Positions 47,064 to 56,748 of a stretch of 64,000 nucleotides of DNA are shown in pieces. Every line of letters starts with the position of its first letter. Position 1 is the first letter of the stretch. This DNA is from Alteromonas antoniana (GTDB lineage: Bacteria > Pseudomonadota > Gammaproteobacteria > Enterobacterales > Alteromonadaceae): assembly GCF_019249295.1 (NCBI RefSeq), contig NZ_JAESDH010000008.1, positions 62,001-126,000 of the forward strand. The letters are read 5' to 3'. The notes beneath the pieces are model-generated. The model did no database searches, was not told the origin of the DNA, and saw only the letters and a list, made by a program, of their open reading frames with translations. The position numbers and the translations under genes were made by a program.

Positions 47064-49166
47064 TTATGCATAGTAGTCAATTCCGCCCAGAGATTCACGA
47101 CTAACTGGCTGTTCAATTATCTGCATGTCATCTTCTTCGACGCTTTGAGAGCCGCTGCCGGCAAACTGACCATCACCGTTTTCACCGGTTTCGCCCTGTC
47201 CACTGGATTGCTGCTGCACAAAGGATTCTCCAAGCTCAATGCCCTGCTCGGCAAGCATGTCGCGCAATCGCGGCGTGGCATCTGCTAACGCATCCCGGGC
47301 TTGCTGAGACTGCACCACGAAATTCACGCTGGCAGTATCACCCGACATATTTACCCTGACCTGCATACTCCCAAGCTCGGGGGGATCAAGACGGATTTCA
47401 GCCATCATATTGCGGGCACTCATCATCCAGCGAATTTTTTCATTCAGTTGCTGGAGTCCTTCGGCTTTCGTAATGTTCACCGGTTTGTCCATGCTATCGG
47501 CCTGATTCTGAGCCTTTGTCGCTTCATTGCGTACCTGAGTATTCTCCTGAATCATCGTATCAGCCGACGCAATCTGCGCAGCGGCACTCTGGTGTGCGGC
47601 GGAATGCGCGGTACTTAGCAATTGTTGCAACTGAGAAACCTGTTGCTCAGCCTGCGTCATCATTTGAGGGGTAACCGGAATATTGGCCTCTTTTACGGCA
47701 TCCGCAATAATGGCTTTCAAATCAATACCTGGTTCGTGCCCCTGAGATAGCTGCGACTGCAACTCCTGTACGCCGGCAATCACAGCTTGCTTAACGGTTT
47801 GCTGTTGCTGATCACTGGCTGTTGGTGGAAGCAGAGCGACGACTTTATCAGCCAGTGACTGCGTAATTTTATTTTGTCCCTCATCAGACAGCTGCATCAT
47901 GTCGTTTATAAGCCGACGCATGGCTGTTGCTTCTTCTCCAGCAGTGGTAGCGGTGTCACTCGCAACGCCAGGTTGCAGCGGAACGTCTGGCGTAACAACC
48001 GCTTTCTCCGTTCCCTCTTTCGCCGCCGCGATAATTTCGGTCTGTATCAGGTCCAGTAACAACTCGGCTTCTGTGTGCTGACCATTATCGGCGGCACTGT
48101 CAGAGGTCTCTCCTTTAAAGCTGGCTATCAAACCCTCGATATCAAGAGCAGCATCGCTGCCGCTGCCTGTGGCTTTAATATTACCGGTGTCTGCCTGGCT
48201 TTCCTGAGATGCCTTCAGAACGCCCGCTAATTGCGCAGCAAGTGCCTGAATTTTTTCGCTTACGTCAGTCTGCGAAGTCTCGCCGGCAACCTGTTGCTGA
48301 TTTTGCGTTGTTAACAGTTCCGTCAGTTTCTCGACTATTGGCATTATCGGCAGGATTTCCTGCTTGCCGTCGCCGGGCTTCGGCTTGTCGGACTCATTCA
48401 CTGACTTCACGATAGCCTCAGAAAGCGCAGCAATGTTGGCCTGCAACGTCGCCTCGTCTGGTATATCAGAACCACTTACCGCAGCGTTTTCTTCAGTCGG
48501 TACGACGTTAACATCGTCAGTGGTTTCACTGTCTGACACCGGGGATGGGATTACCGGAAGAATTTCACCATCATCGCCAGACTTGCCCTTCTCTACGGGC
48601 TTTTCAATAACGTCTCCTTTTGCCTGCCTCACTGCATCGATATGAGCAAGCCAGTCTACTTCCCCTTTCTGTGAGGCGAGCCACTCGTCCCAGGTCATTT
48701 TAACCTCTTTGGGATCCAGATTGACCAGATTGCCATCATCGGGAATGTCTGTCTCAGGATCGACAGGCATCGTGGTTTTTATGTCATCGTCGGAAATTGG
48801 CGCTTCCGCTTTTACTTTGACGCTTTCAGCATCCTGTCCGGCATTTGACGCGCTCACGCTATTTGATGATTTTGTGTTTTCACCGGATTGCCCTGCGCCA
48901 GCTTCAGGCTCGGCATGTTGCTTGTTGTTACGGGTTTCTGCCTTTTTCGCGTGGTCAGCATTAACCGCTTCCTGCCGCGTCTTTGCCGCCTGAATGGCCT
49001 CAGCAGATGATGAACCTGACGCAGGGCTTTTCTGGCTGGATGATTTTGCCTGTTGAAACATCGCGTCAAACGCGGAACCTTGTTCCCCATCGTTTTGAGC
49101 GCCTTTTTCAGCCTTACCTTTCAGAGCGGCAATTTCTGAACCAGAGGTGGCAACTTGTTGCATCAT
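47064..49166 (-). CDS. fliK: Flagellar hook-length control protein FliK
   Basis: 700 residues, longer than the 375-400 of enteric FliK but normal for marine gammaproteobacteria. Residues 1-560 are low-complexity, acidic and Gln/Ser/Asp-rich, acting as the molecular ruler. The conserved C-terminal domain (about 570-660: MAEIRLDPPELGSMQVRV, VNFVVQSQQARDAL, LRDMLAEQGIELGE) interacts with FlhB to switch export from hook to filament. A sigma-54 site lies 88 bases upstream, so fliK starts a transcript of its own after the 350-base gap. Confidence 0.94.
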   Translation of the reverse strand: MMQQVATSGSEIAALKGKAEKGAQNDGEQGSAFDAMFQQAKSSSQKSPASGSSSAEAIQAAKTRQEAVNADHAKKAETRNNKQHAEPEAGAGQSGENTKSSNSVSASNAGQDAESVKVKAEAPISDDDIKTTMPVDPETDIPDDGNLVNLDPKEVKMTWDEWLASQKGEVDWLAHIDAVRQAKGDVIEKPVEKGKSGDDGEILPVIPSPVSDSETTDDVNVVPTEENAAVSGSDIPDEATLQANIAALSEAIVKSVNESDKPKPGDGKQEILPIMPIVEKLTELLTTQNQQQVAGETSQTDVSEKIQALAAQLAGVLKASQESQADTGNIKATGSGSDAALDIEGLIASFKGETSDSAADNGQHTEAELLLDLIQTEIIAAAKEGTEKAVVTPDVPLQPGVASDTATTAGEEATAMRRLINDMMQLSDEGQNKITQSLADKVVALLPPTASDQQQQTVKQAVIAGVQELQSQLSQGHEPGIDLKAIIADAVKEANIPVTPQMMTQAEQQVSQLQQLLSTAHSAAHQSAAAQIASADTMIQENTQVRNEATKAQNQADSMDKPVNITKAEGLQQLNEKIRWMMSARNMMAEIRLDPPELGSMQVRVNMSGDTASVNFVVQSQQARDALADATPRLRDMLAEQGIELGESFVQQQSSGQGETGENGDGQFAGSGSQSVEEDDMQIIEQPVSRESLGGIDYYA

Positions 49167-49253
49167 AATCCGAGTCCTGTAACCCTGCTTTTACGTCAGC
49201 TCACGGTTTTAGTGACCTGAACAGACTTAATGAATCAATACTAAGGAAGATAG

Positions 49254-49269
49254 AGCAAATATTGTTCCA
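49254..49269 (-). promoter_or_regulatory. Sigma-54 promoter before fliK
   Basis: On the minus strand TGGAACAATATTTGCT matches 14 of the consensus positions counting the spacer (TGGCACG-N4-TTGCW), with perfect -12 TTGCT and correct GG-GC spacing. Confidence 0.7.
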
Positions 49270-49516
49270 ACTAAGGGTTTATGGCTTCACTTACCCGCTG
49301 CCCCGACACACGCTCGCCCTATAAAGAAACAAAATACAAAAATGCGATAGAAATGTTCGAAAGCCAGTGAATGCGGCGCTGAATGGCAAAAGCGTGGCGC
49401 GCTTTGCTTTGAGGCGATAACAGAAAGAGCTGAACATATTCTGGCTGGAAAAACGTAAACGCAGAATACAAACACGACCACTTCCGCAATAATATTATTC
49501 TGAGATTGTAGGGCGG
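49270..49516. other. Gap between fliJ and the fliK promoter
   Basis: No convincing gene, repeat or terminator. A perfect palindrome GAATAATATTATTC is near 49488-49501, just past the fliJ stop, but there is no U-run. A 64-codon minus-strand frame here is very Phe/Val/Cys-rich without a ribosome site and I do not accept it. Confidence 0.3.
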
Positions 49517-49960
49517 CTACCTGGCGTGAAAGCGACGAAAGAACGCGCGGTTGGCGTACTCATCAAGCATATTTTGTTCGCGGCGATTTTCAAGCTGCTC
49601 CTTTGCTTTGCGTTTTTTCTCTATCAGCAATTCCACCGCTTTGCACCGCTGCTGCTGCGCCAGCCACTGACGTTTGCGTTGATCGGCTGCCAGCGTGGCC
49701 TGTGAAACATACTGAGTTTGCTGTTCGCAGGCTTTGTCCAGCTTGCCGACAAACGAGAGATGCTGAGTATACTGCTTCGCGCCGACACCTGACTGGCCTG
49801 TCTGCTGGATATTCTTTATATAGTCGATACGGTATTGTTCCAGGCTGGATAATTTCTGGCGCTGTTGATTGACTATAGTTTGTGCCTGCTGAAATAACTG
49901 CGCTGCCTGCTGTTCTTTATCCCGTTCAAACCTGGCAACCCGCTCCAGTTGATTACTCAT
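49517..49960 (-). CDS. fliJ: Flagellar export chaperone FliJ
   Basis: 147 residues forming a two-stranded coiled coil rich in Gln, Lys, Arg and Glu (QAQTIVNQQRQKLSSLEQYR, RQWLAQQQRCKAVELLIEKK). It escorts substrates and links the FliI ATPase ring to FlhA, like the gamma subunit of F1. It lies 4 bases after fliI and ends the fliE-F-G-H-I-J series. Confidence 0.93.
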   Translation of the reverse strand: MSNQLERVARFERDKEQQAAQLFQQAQTIVNQQRQKLSSLEQYRIDYIKNIQQTGQSGVGAKQYTQHLSFVGKLDKACEQQTQYVSQATLAADQRKRQWLAQQQRCKAVELLIEKKRKAKEQLENRREQNMLDEYANRAFFRRFHAR

Positions 49961-49964
49961 CTAG

Positions 49965-51299
49965 TTACCCTTTCCCTAGCCCGGACGCCAACGCATTCAT
50001 ACCCTCGAGACTTTCATCGTACGGCAGAATTTGCTTCATCCCCTGCTGCAGAAATGCATTAATTGCCGGTTCAGCACGAATTGCTAAATCGATGCGGGGA
50101 TCTGAGCCCTTCGCATAGGCGCCAATGGCGATAAGATCCTGATTTTGTTTGTAGTTCGAATACACCTGACGAATGCGCCGGGCCTGCATCAGGTGTTCAT
50201 CGCTAACGACTGCGGGCATTACCCGACTGATAGAGGCTTCAATATCGATAGCAGGATAATGCCCGCTGTCAGCCAGTGACCGGGACAACACCACATGCCC
50301 GTCTAATATGGCTCTTGCCGTATCGGCGATCGGGTCCTGCAAATCATCGCCTTCTGTCAGTACCGTATAGAATGCAGTAATCGAGCCCTGGCGTTCACTG
50401 CCATTTCCCGCCCGCTCCACCAATGCAGGTAAGCGAGCAAACACTGACGGCGGATAACCTTTCGTGGCCGGCGGCTCTCCCACAGCCAGCGCAATTTCAC
50501 GCTGGGCCATGGCATAGCGGGTTAAGGAGTCAATCAATAACAACACGTTCATACCCTGGTCGCGAAAATACTCCGCCACCGTGACTGCCGTTTCGCAGCC
50601 TTTTAGCCGCATTAGCGGCGAGGTATCGGCAGGCGCGGCTACAACAACAGCGCGTTGACGCTCTTCCTCAGTAAGGATGTCGTGGATAAACTCTTTTACC
50701 TCACGTCCACGCTCGCCTACCAGACCAACAACCACGACATCGGCCTCGCTGCCTCTTGTCATCATACCAAGTAGCACGCTTTTTCCGACGCCACTGCCGG
50801 CAAACAGCCCCATACGCTGACCAACACCGACAGTGTTTAACGCATTTATTGCGCGCACGCCGACGTCCATCGGCTTTTCAATAGGACGGCGGGACAGCGG
50901 GTTAATTGGCGGTCGGGACGTAGGCACTCGGGTATCTGCCGCTACGGCACCCAGGCCGTCTAATGGCTGCCCGTTGCCATCAATAACCCGACCCAGTAAC
51001 CCCATACCGACTGCCAGACCGCTTTCGCGATTCAGCGGTAACACCCGGCTTCCGGGCACAATGCCGCGCACCGCTTCTGTCGGCATCAGATAGGTGATGT
51101 CATCACCGAAGCCCACCACTTCGGCCTCAATTTCGCCCTCGATGGTTTGCACCAGGCACTGACTGCCAACCGGCATTTGACAACCCACCGCTTCCAGTGT
51201 CAGTCCAATACCGCGAACCAACTTACCGGCCGCAACAATGGGTGGCGCCGGCACCTGCTTTTGCAAATTATCAAGATAGCTGTGCCAGGGGCTACTCAC
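49965..51299 (-). CDS. fliI: Flagellar export ATPase FliI
   Basis: 444 residues of the F1-beta-like ATPase family. Walker A is in [15 protein letters not shown], Walker B in [17 protein letters not shown], and the family signature [17 protein letters not shown] follows. It powers or primes unloading of export substrates in a FliH-FliI-FliJ complex. It overlaps the end of fliH by 8 bases. Confidence 0.97.
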   Translation of the reverse strand: MSSPWHSYLDNLQKQVPAPPIVAAGKLVRGIGLTLEAVGCQMPVGSQCLVQTIEGEIEAEVVGFGDDITYLMPTEAVRGIVPGSRVLPLNRESGLAVGMGLLGRVIDGNGQPLDGLGAVAADTRVPTSRPPINPLSRRPIEKPMDVGVRAINALNTVGVGQRMGLFAGSGVGKSVLLGMMTRGSEADVVVVGLVGERGREVKEFIHDILTEEERQRAVVVAAPADTSPLMRLKGCETAVTVAEYFRDQGMNVLLLIDSLTRYAMAQREIALAVGEPPATKGYPPSVFARLPALVERAGNGSERQGSITAFYTVLTEGDDLQDPIADTARAILDGHVVLSRSLADSGHYPAIDIEASISRVMPAVVSDEHLMQARRIRQVYSNYKQNQDLIAIGAYAKGSDPRIDLAIRAEPAINAFLQQGMKQILPYDESLEGMNALASGLGKG

Positions 51300-52074
51300 T
51301 GTCCAGCCCCTGCTCTAACAGAAATTTATCCAGCACATCGCGGCATCGTCTTTCGATAGATACATCCACTGCATTTTGCGAGGTAGTAATATCGCATCCA
51401 CCTTCCGCCATGCCAGGTGAGCCAACTAACTGCCAGCCCTTCGCTTTCACTTCTTCCTCACCAAAATGGGCGGTGACACGCGCCACATCATCAGGATGCA
51501 TATGGATCTGGTATGCTGCTTCGTTTATGGGAAGTGCTTTTAAGCCTTCAGATAACGCCTGAAGAATAACGTCTTCACTGTTTTTTATTTCAGTGCGGAT
51601 CACCGCGCGAGCCAGTGACACCGCCAGCTTTACTAATTGCTGTCGTGTTTCATCGTTAGCCTGGCTTAGCGGCGAGGTAAGCGCATCTGCGAGCATAGAA
51701 AAACGCTCGGTCTGTTCATTGATTTGCTGCTGGCCTTCTTCAAGTCCCTGCGCTTTTCCAAGCTCAAGTCCTTCTTCATAACCCGCATTTTTACCTTCTT
51801 CAAAACCGGCAGCACGCCCTTCCTCATGTCCCTGCGCTTTGCCATCTTCATAGCCTTCGTCCTGCGCAGCCTGTCTTATCGCCTCAATTTCTTCCAGCGT
51901 AGGAGGCAATATTTCCTCTTCTTCTTCGGGAGGTTCGTATTTCCAGTCCGAACGACGGTTCAGCGCATTGGTTCTTTTTGCCTCTTCGTCGCTCGGTGGG
52001 TTTTCAACAAAGGGCAAATCCCACGCTTTGGCGTCCTCTTGCTCTTCAATGGAGAACGGCTTTTGTTTGCTCAT
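51292..52074 (-). CDS. fliH: Flagellar export apparatus stator FliH
   Basis: 260 residues. The acidic N-terminal part carries a long run of glycine-spaced repeats (about 85-120, pattern G-x3-G as in [20 protein letters not shown]), the helix-packing GxxxG repeats known in FliH. The C-terminal half (about 130-255) is the dimerising FliI-binding domain with [17 protein letters not shown]-like sequence and [17 protein letters not shown]. It regulates the FliI ATPase and anchors it to the C-ring. It lies 14 bases after fliG. Confidence 0.94.
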   Translation of the reverse strand: MSKQKPFSIEEQEDAKAWDLPFVENPPSDEEAKRTNALNRRSDWKYEPPEEEEEILPPTLEEIEAIRQAAQDEGYEDGKAQGHEEGRAAGFEEGKNAGYEEGLELGKAQGLEEGQQQINEQTERFSMLADALTSPLSQANDETRQQLVKLAVSLARAVIRTEIKNSEDVILQALSEGLKALPINEAAYQIHMHPDDVARVTAHFGEEEVKAKGWQLVGSPGMAEGGCDITTSQNAVDVSIERRCRDVLDKFLLEQGLDSE

Positions 52075-52088
52075 AAGTCAGGATGCCA

Positions 52089-53129
52089 TTACAGGAATTC
52101 TTCACCGCCACCACCGCCAAGCATGATCTCACCAGAGTCAGCCAGACGACGTGCCACAGACAGGATCTCTTTCTGTGCGGTTTCGACTTCGGAGATACGC
52201 ACGGGCCCAAGCGCTTCAAGATCATCGGCAAGCATTTCAGCCGCACGCTTAGACATGTTCTTCATGATCTTATTCTTCAGCTCTTCGTCGGCACCCTTAA
52301 TCGCTTTAAGCAACGCGTCCTGCTGGACTTCGCGCAAGATAGCCTGAATACCACGGTCGTCCACATCCACCAGATTGTCGAAGACGAACATCAGGTCCTG
52401 AATTTGCTGACTCATTTCTTCGTCCTGCTCGCGGATAGCATCCATCAACTGACCTTCGATAGCCGTATCCAGGTAGTTCATAATATCGGCAGCAGATTTC
52501 AGGCCGCCCATTTTTGCTGCCTGTGTGCCGGCCTGACCGGCGAATTGTTTTTCCATGATCTCGTTGAGCTCCTGCAACGCCGCGGGCTGCACTTCTTCGA
52601 GGTTAGCGATACGCATTAACAGATCCAGTCGGACTTTTTCCGGGAACTGCGCCAGAATTTCGGCACTTTGCTCAGCCTCAAGATAAGACAACACAATGGT
52701 CTGGATCTGCGGGTGTTCGTTGCGGATTATGCTTGCCACCTGCTTAGAGTCCATCCACTTCAGTGAATCCAGTCCTTTCGCGCCGGTACCCATCATGATC
52801 TGATCAATCAGGTTAGCGGCTTTGTCTTCACCCAGCGCCGCCGTCAGGGCGCGCTTCACGAAGTCCTGACTCTGGAATCCGATAGTGCTGTAGTTTTGAA
52901 TTTCTTCGATGAAATGTTTATGCACTGCCGTAATTTTGGCTTGCGTCATATCATCGACTTTGGCCATTTCAGAGCCTAATTTTTGGACCTGTTTAGGCTC
53001 AAGATGCTTCAGTATTTGCGCCGCATCTTCTTCCGACAAGCTCAGCAGCAGGATAGCGGCCTTTTCTACCCCTTCCAGTTTACTGACGTCGTATGTGGTT
53101 TCTTCCACTGTTGCTAATTCTTCAGCCAT
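52089..53129 (-). CDS. fliG: Flagellar motor switch protein FliG
   Basis: 346 residues with the N-, middle and C-terminal armadillo-like domains of FliG. The EHPQ motif (IIRNEHPQIQTIVLSYL) joins it to FliM. The C-terminal torque helix has the charged residues LMFVFDNLVDVDDRGIQ. It generates torque by contact with the stator. It lies 11 bases after fliF. Confidence 0.97.
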   Translation of the reverse strand: MAEELATVEETTYDVSKLEGVEKAAILLLSLSEEDAAQILKHLEPKQVQKLGSEMAKVDDMTQAKITAVHKHFIEEIQNYSTIGFQSQDFVKRALTAALGEDKAANLIDQIMMGTGAKGLDSLKWMDSKQVASIIRNEHPQIQTIVLSYLEAEQSAEILAQFPEKVRLDLLMRIANLEEVQPAALQELNEIMEKQFAGQAGTQAAKMGGLKSAADIMNYLDTAIEGQLMDAIREQDEEMSQQIQDLMFVFDNLVDVDDRGIQAILREVQQDALLKAIKGADEELKNKIMKNMSKRAAEMLADDLEALGPVRISEVETAQKEILSVARRLADSGEIMLGGGGGEEFL

Positions 53130-53140
53130 GGGCCTTATTC

Positions 53141-54838
53141 CTACTCATCTTGCATCAGCCAGCCTTTTACTACCTGCGCGGATAACTCTGGCTCATTGGC
53201 CACCAGCGCTCGTACGGCTTTCAATACGTCTTCATCTTTATGCAGATCCGGCAACATCAGCGAGCCATCCGAGGCAAAACCAACCTGCCCTTCGTCAAAC
53301 TCCTGAGACAGCATACTAATGGTCTCATCACCAAGATCCAGCCCTTCATCAGCACTAAAGTCGTCACCGTCTTTCGTAGCATCCGGATGAATGAGTTTAC
53401 GCAGCATCGGACGGATTACAAAGACAATCAATACAATGATTACCAGGCCGCCGATGACAAGCTTAAGTATAGGCAGGAATGCAGGTTGTTCCCAAAGCGG
53501 CAATTCCTCTACTTCACCCGTATCCATACGGGTAAATGGCACGCTCACCACTTCCAGCGAATCTCCGCGGGTAACATCGAACCCAATTCCGCCCTGCAGC
53601 AGGCGACGGATATTCAGCAATTCTTCCTGTGCCCGTGGCGATTGCGTGACGGTGCCATCATCGGCAGTTGTAGGTACATAATCTACAGCAACCGAGACGC
53701 TCAGGCGGCGGATCACACCGGTTTGTTTCTTAGTGTGACTGATGGTCGTGTCCAGCTCATAGTTACGCGTTGACTCTTTGGAGCTGCGGCCAGGAACAGG
53801 TTGCTGCGCGCCGTCCCCGATTGCGTTCTCGGGGATATTGGCATCCAGCGGCGGTTGATTAGACAACGCCCCAGGGATGCCACCGGCCACCGAACCCACG
53901 CTGTTTTCTTCTACCACCATCTCGCTGCGAACAGCTGGCAAATCAGGGTTATAGCTACGCTGAGTTTGTTCAAGCGCCGTGAAATCCATGGTGACATCGG
54001 CTTGTGCGGTATAGTTACCGATGCCAAGCACCGGAATAAGAATGGCGTCTATTTTTTCCAGATATTCGTCTTCGCGCTGGCGTTCTAACTCATATTCTTT
54101 ACGGGCACGGGCACTCATCGAGTCCTGAGAGCCAGAGTTCAGCAGGCGGCCGTTGCTGTCAGTAACCGTGACTTTCGATGGCTCCATGCCCTGAACCGCT
54201 GACGCTACAATATCGACAACCGCATCGACTTCTTCACCTTTAATAATGGTGCCACGACTCGCGGTTAACACTACCGTCGCGGACGCTTTTTTCTCACGAC
54301 GGGCAAATACGTTCTCTTTTGGCATCGCCAGCAATACACGGGCTTTTTGCACACTGGTCATCTCTTCGATGGTGGATGCAATTTGCTGCTCACGGGCATG
54401 CTTCAGTCGCTCCATTTCCAGGCGCTGACTGACTCCAAAACCCATGTCCTGCATAATGATATCAGTACCATTGCTGGACTCCCCTGAGATCCCCTGGCGG
54501 GTCATGCCAAGACGAATATCCTGAAACTGATCATTACGAACGTAAACGGTGTTGCCCTGCAACTGATAATCGATTTGATTGGCATCAAGGTAATCGAGCG
54601 TTTCAATAAGCTCCTGCGTTTCCATTTTAGCCAGTGGACGATAATCAGGCTCCTGCGCCCAGATAAGGATAAATACCGCGATGGCCACACAGATAACCAG
54701 TACCACAACCAATGCCATCTGACGCATCATGTCGGCACTGCCTAGCGTGTCCATAAATCCGGATTTATTTTCCGGTTCGTTGTCTGAGCCTGCTGCCTGA
54801 TCGGCAACGGTCAGGTTTGTGCCTGTCGCTTCAGCCAT
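53141..54838 (-). CDS. fliF: Flagellar MS-ring protein FliF
   Basis: 565 residues. TM1 at about 37-58 and TM2 at about 450-472 enclose the periplasmic ring-building domains (RBM1-3, with GLGISGESSNGTDIM-like loop and SVAVDYV), and the cytoplasmic C-tail (KAVRALVANEPELSAQVVKGWLM) binds FliG. This is the platform on which the basal body and export gate assemble. It follows fliE by 12 bases. Confidence 0.97.
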   Translation of the reverse strand: MAEATGTNLTVADQAAGSDNEPENKSGFMDTLGSADMMRQMALVVVLVICVAIAVFILIWAQEPDYRPLAKMETQELIETLDYLDANQIDYQLQGNTVYVRNDQFQDIRLGMTRQGISGESSNGTDIIMQDMGFGVSQRLEMERLKHAREQQIASTIEEMTSVQKARVLLAMPKENVFARREKKASATVVLTASRGTIIKGEEVDAVVDIVASAVQGMEPSKVTVTDSNGRLLNSGSQDSMSARARKEYELERQREDEYLEKIDAILIPVLGIGNYTAQADVTMDFTALEQTQRSYNPDLPAVRSEMVVEENSVGSVAGGIPGALSNQPPLDANIPENAIGDGAQQPVPGRSSKESTRNYELDTTISHTKKQTGVIRRLSVSVAVDYVPTTADDGTVTQSPRAQEELLNIRRLLQGGIGFDVTRGDSLEVVSVPFTRMDTGEVEELPLWEQPAFLPILKLVIGGLVIIVLIVFVIRPMLRKLIHPDATKDGDDFSADEGLDLGDETISMLSQEFDEGQVGFASDGSLMLPDLHKDEDVLKAVRALVANEPELSAQVVKGWLMQDE

Positions 54839-54850
54839 GGGTTACTCCAC

Positions 54851-55180
54851 TTAAACCGGCATATTCATAATAGTTTTGTAGGCTTCCAACACTTTATTGC
54901 GCACCTGTACAGTGGCTTCAAAGGCAATACCCGACTTTTCTTTTACCAGCATAACCTCGGCAAGACTCAATGAATTGTCTCCCATTTCGAAGCGTTGCTG
55001 GGCATCTTTAGATTCAAGCTGCATGGTATTCACACCGTCGATAGCGTTTTTCAACATATCGGAAAACTCGTTTGCCGACGGGTTTTGCTTGATGAGTTCC
55101 TGGGGCTCGTTAACCTGAAGACGAGTTTGCCCAATCATGCTTTGCATTTCCTGATACAAACTGTTGGCTTTCACGTCCAT
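54851..55180 (-). CDS. fliE: Flagellar hook-basal body protein FliE
   Basis: 109 residues from the ATG at 55180, chosen because AGGAG is 5 bases upstream and this is the usual FliE length; an ATG 14 codons earlier has no ribosome site. The C-terminal half is typical: VMLVKEKSGIAFEATVQVRNKVLEAYKTIMNMPV region. It joins the MS ring to the rod. First gene of the fliE-F-G-H-I-J transcript, behind a sigma-54 promoter. Confidence 0.94.
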   Translation of the reverse strand: MDVKANSLYQEMQSMIGQTRLQVNEPQELIKQNPSANEFSDMLKNAIDGVNTMQLESKDAQQRFEMGDNSLSLAEVMLVKEKSGIAFEATVQVRNKVLEAYKTIMNMPV

Positions 55181-55242
55181 AACAACTCCTGGGGTAATGG
55201 CTGTCAGATTCTTGGCTGACATTTCACTGATAAGTGGACATC

Positions 55243-55258
55243 AGCAATTACCGCACCA
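55243..55258 (-). promoter_or_regulatory. Sigma-54 promoter before fliE
   Basis: On the minus strand TGGTGCGGTAATTGCT: the GG (-24) and TTGCT (-12) elements are exact and spacing is correct. Predicted start about 50 bases before the fliE ATG. Confidence 0.75.
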
Positions 55259-55332
55259 ACTTTAAAATCACTTTTAATTCAACGTGTTATAGTAGATGCC
55301 AAAAAAATGACAGCAGCGTATAACCGCGCAAT

Positions 55333-55356
55333 AAAAAAGACCGCTTCTGCGGTCTT
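55333..55356 (-). terminator. Rho-independent terminator after flrC
   Basis: On the minus strand AAGACCGC-AGAA-GCGGTCTT followed by a T-run, about 49 bases after the flrC stop. It separates flrBC from the fliE transcript. Confidence 0.88.
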
Positions 55357-55404
55357 CTTGTTTACGTAATATCGCTGAGGTTTTTAGCCCAAAGCAGCTC
55401 ACCA

Positions 55405-56748
55405 TCACGCAGGTACGTCGATGCCGTCCTCGCGCATTTTTGCCAGTTTGTAGCGTAGTGTCCGCGGGCTTATCCCGAGCTTCTCTGCGACATCCTTGCG
55501 CTTTCCGTTACATATCTCCAGCGTATCCAGAATGATCTGGTGCTCCTGCTGACGAAGCTCTGATCCTAAACGGCTCGATTCTTCCACCGCAGACGGCTCT
55601 GGAGAGTGGCTGGCCAGTGATGCCGCCATATCAATCATCAAATCAGACGAATCGATACAGTTGTCTTCGCAGAGAATAAGCGCGCGTTGCACAACATTTT
55701 CGAGTTCACGTACATTACCCGGCCAGGTATATTGCGTCAGCTTATTGCGTGCTGCTGCACTGAGCTTAATCGTGCCCAGCTTCTGCACCTGTGCATGACG
55801 TGCAATCAGGTGTTCCGCCAATGGCACAATGTCGCCGGGACGCTGCGCCAGCGGTCGCCATACAATAGGAAATACATTCAATCGATAATAAAGGTCTTCG
55901 CGGAATTCGCCAGCTTCGACAGCTTGTCGTAAGTCGCGGTTACTGGTGGCAATCACCCGCACATCAAGTTGTACGGTTTTGCGTCCGCCTAGACGTTCGA
56001 CTTCCCGCTCCTGCAATACCCGCAGTAGTTTAGCCTGCAGGCTTAGATCCATTTCCGTGATTTCATCCAGCAACAGGGTACCGTTCTGGGCCTGTTCAAA
56101 TTTGCCCGGGCACGCCTGGACCGCCCCCGTAAACGCGCCTTTCTCGTAGCCAAACAAGGTTGCTTCAAGCATGTTCTCAGGAATAGCCGCACAGTTAATT
56201 GCCACAAACGGCTCTGCCGCACGAGGCGACTGATCGTGAATATAGCGCGATAAGACTTCTTTACCTGAACCGCTGGGACCCAGCACCATCACGGTAGCCT
56301 CAGATTTCGCGACTTTTCCTGCCAGTTTCAGTAACTCGATACTGCTGGGATCAGCGACTACCGGTGTCCGGCTTTCGACTTTCTGTGCCGGCGCATAGCG
56401 CCCAACCAGATTAAGCAACACTTCCGGTGCAAATGGCTTGGACAGGTAATCGGTAGCGCCGTCGCGCATTGCCTGCACGGCGTCATCAATAGTGGCATAC
56501 GCGGTCATCAGCAGCACCGGCATTTGCGGCGACTTGCTTTTGATATTTTTCAGTAGAGACAACCCATTCATGCCGCCCATCTGAATATCGCTAACAACCA
56601 GATCCACCGACTGATTTGTCAGCAGCATCAGCGCGTCTTCGGCACTGTCCGCCGCAAGCACCTGGTAATCCGCCAGCAACAGTGTGTCGACCAGTGCTTC
56701 TCGCAGGCCGGCATCATCTTCAACGATAAGAATGGTGGTTTTGCTCAT
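55405..56748 (-). CDS. flrC: Sigma-54-dependent response regulator FlrC
   Basis: 447 residues from the ATG at 56748, which overlaps the flrB stop as ATGA. The longer frame from 56820 lies inside flrB. The receiver domain has Asp54 (VVSDIQMGG), the AAA+ domain has LGPSGSGKE and the sigma-54 contact loop GAFTGA, and the C-terminal Fis-type HTH is at the end (RKDVAEKLGISPRTLRYKLAKM). Phosphorylated by FlrB, it activates the class III (hook-basal body) promoters with sigma-54. Confidence 0.95.
   Translation of the reverse strand: MSKTTILIVEDDAGLREALVDTLLLADYQVLAADSAEDALMLLTNQSVDLVVSDIQMGGMNGLSLLKNIKSKSPQMPVLLMTAYATIDDAVQAMRDGATDYLSKPFAPEVLLNLVGRYAPAQKVESRTPVVADPSSIELLKLAGKVAKSEATVMVLGPSGSGKEVLSRYIHDQSPRAAEPFVAINCAAIPENMLEATLFGYEKGAFTGAVQACPGKFEQAQNGTLLLDEITEMDLSLQAKLLRVLQEREVERLGGRKTVQLDVRVIATSNRDLRQAVEAGEFREDLYYRLNVFPIVWRPLAQRPGDIVPLAEHLIARHAQVQKLGTIKLSAAARNKLTQYTWPGNVRELENVVQRALILCEDNCIDSSDLMIDMAASLASHSPEPSAVEESSRLGSELRQQEHQIILDTLEICNGKRKDVAEKLGISPRTLRYKLAKMREDGIDVPA

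Noticed and set aside
49287-49481. 64-codon minus-strand frame in the fliJ-fliK gap
   Set aside because: Extreme Phe/Val/Cys content, no ribosome site and no homologue recognised.
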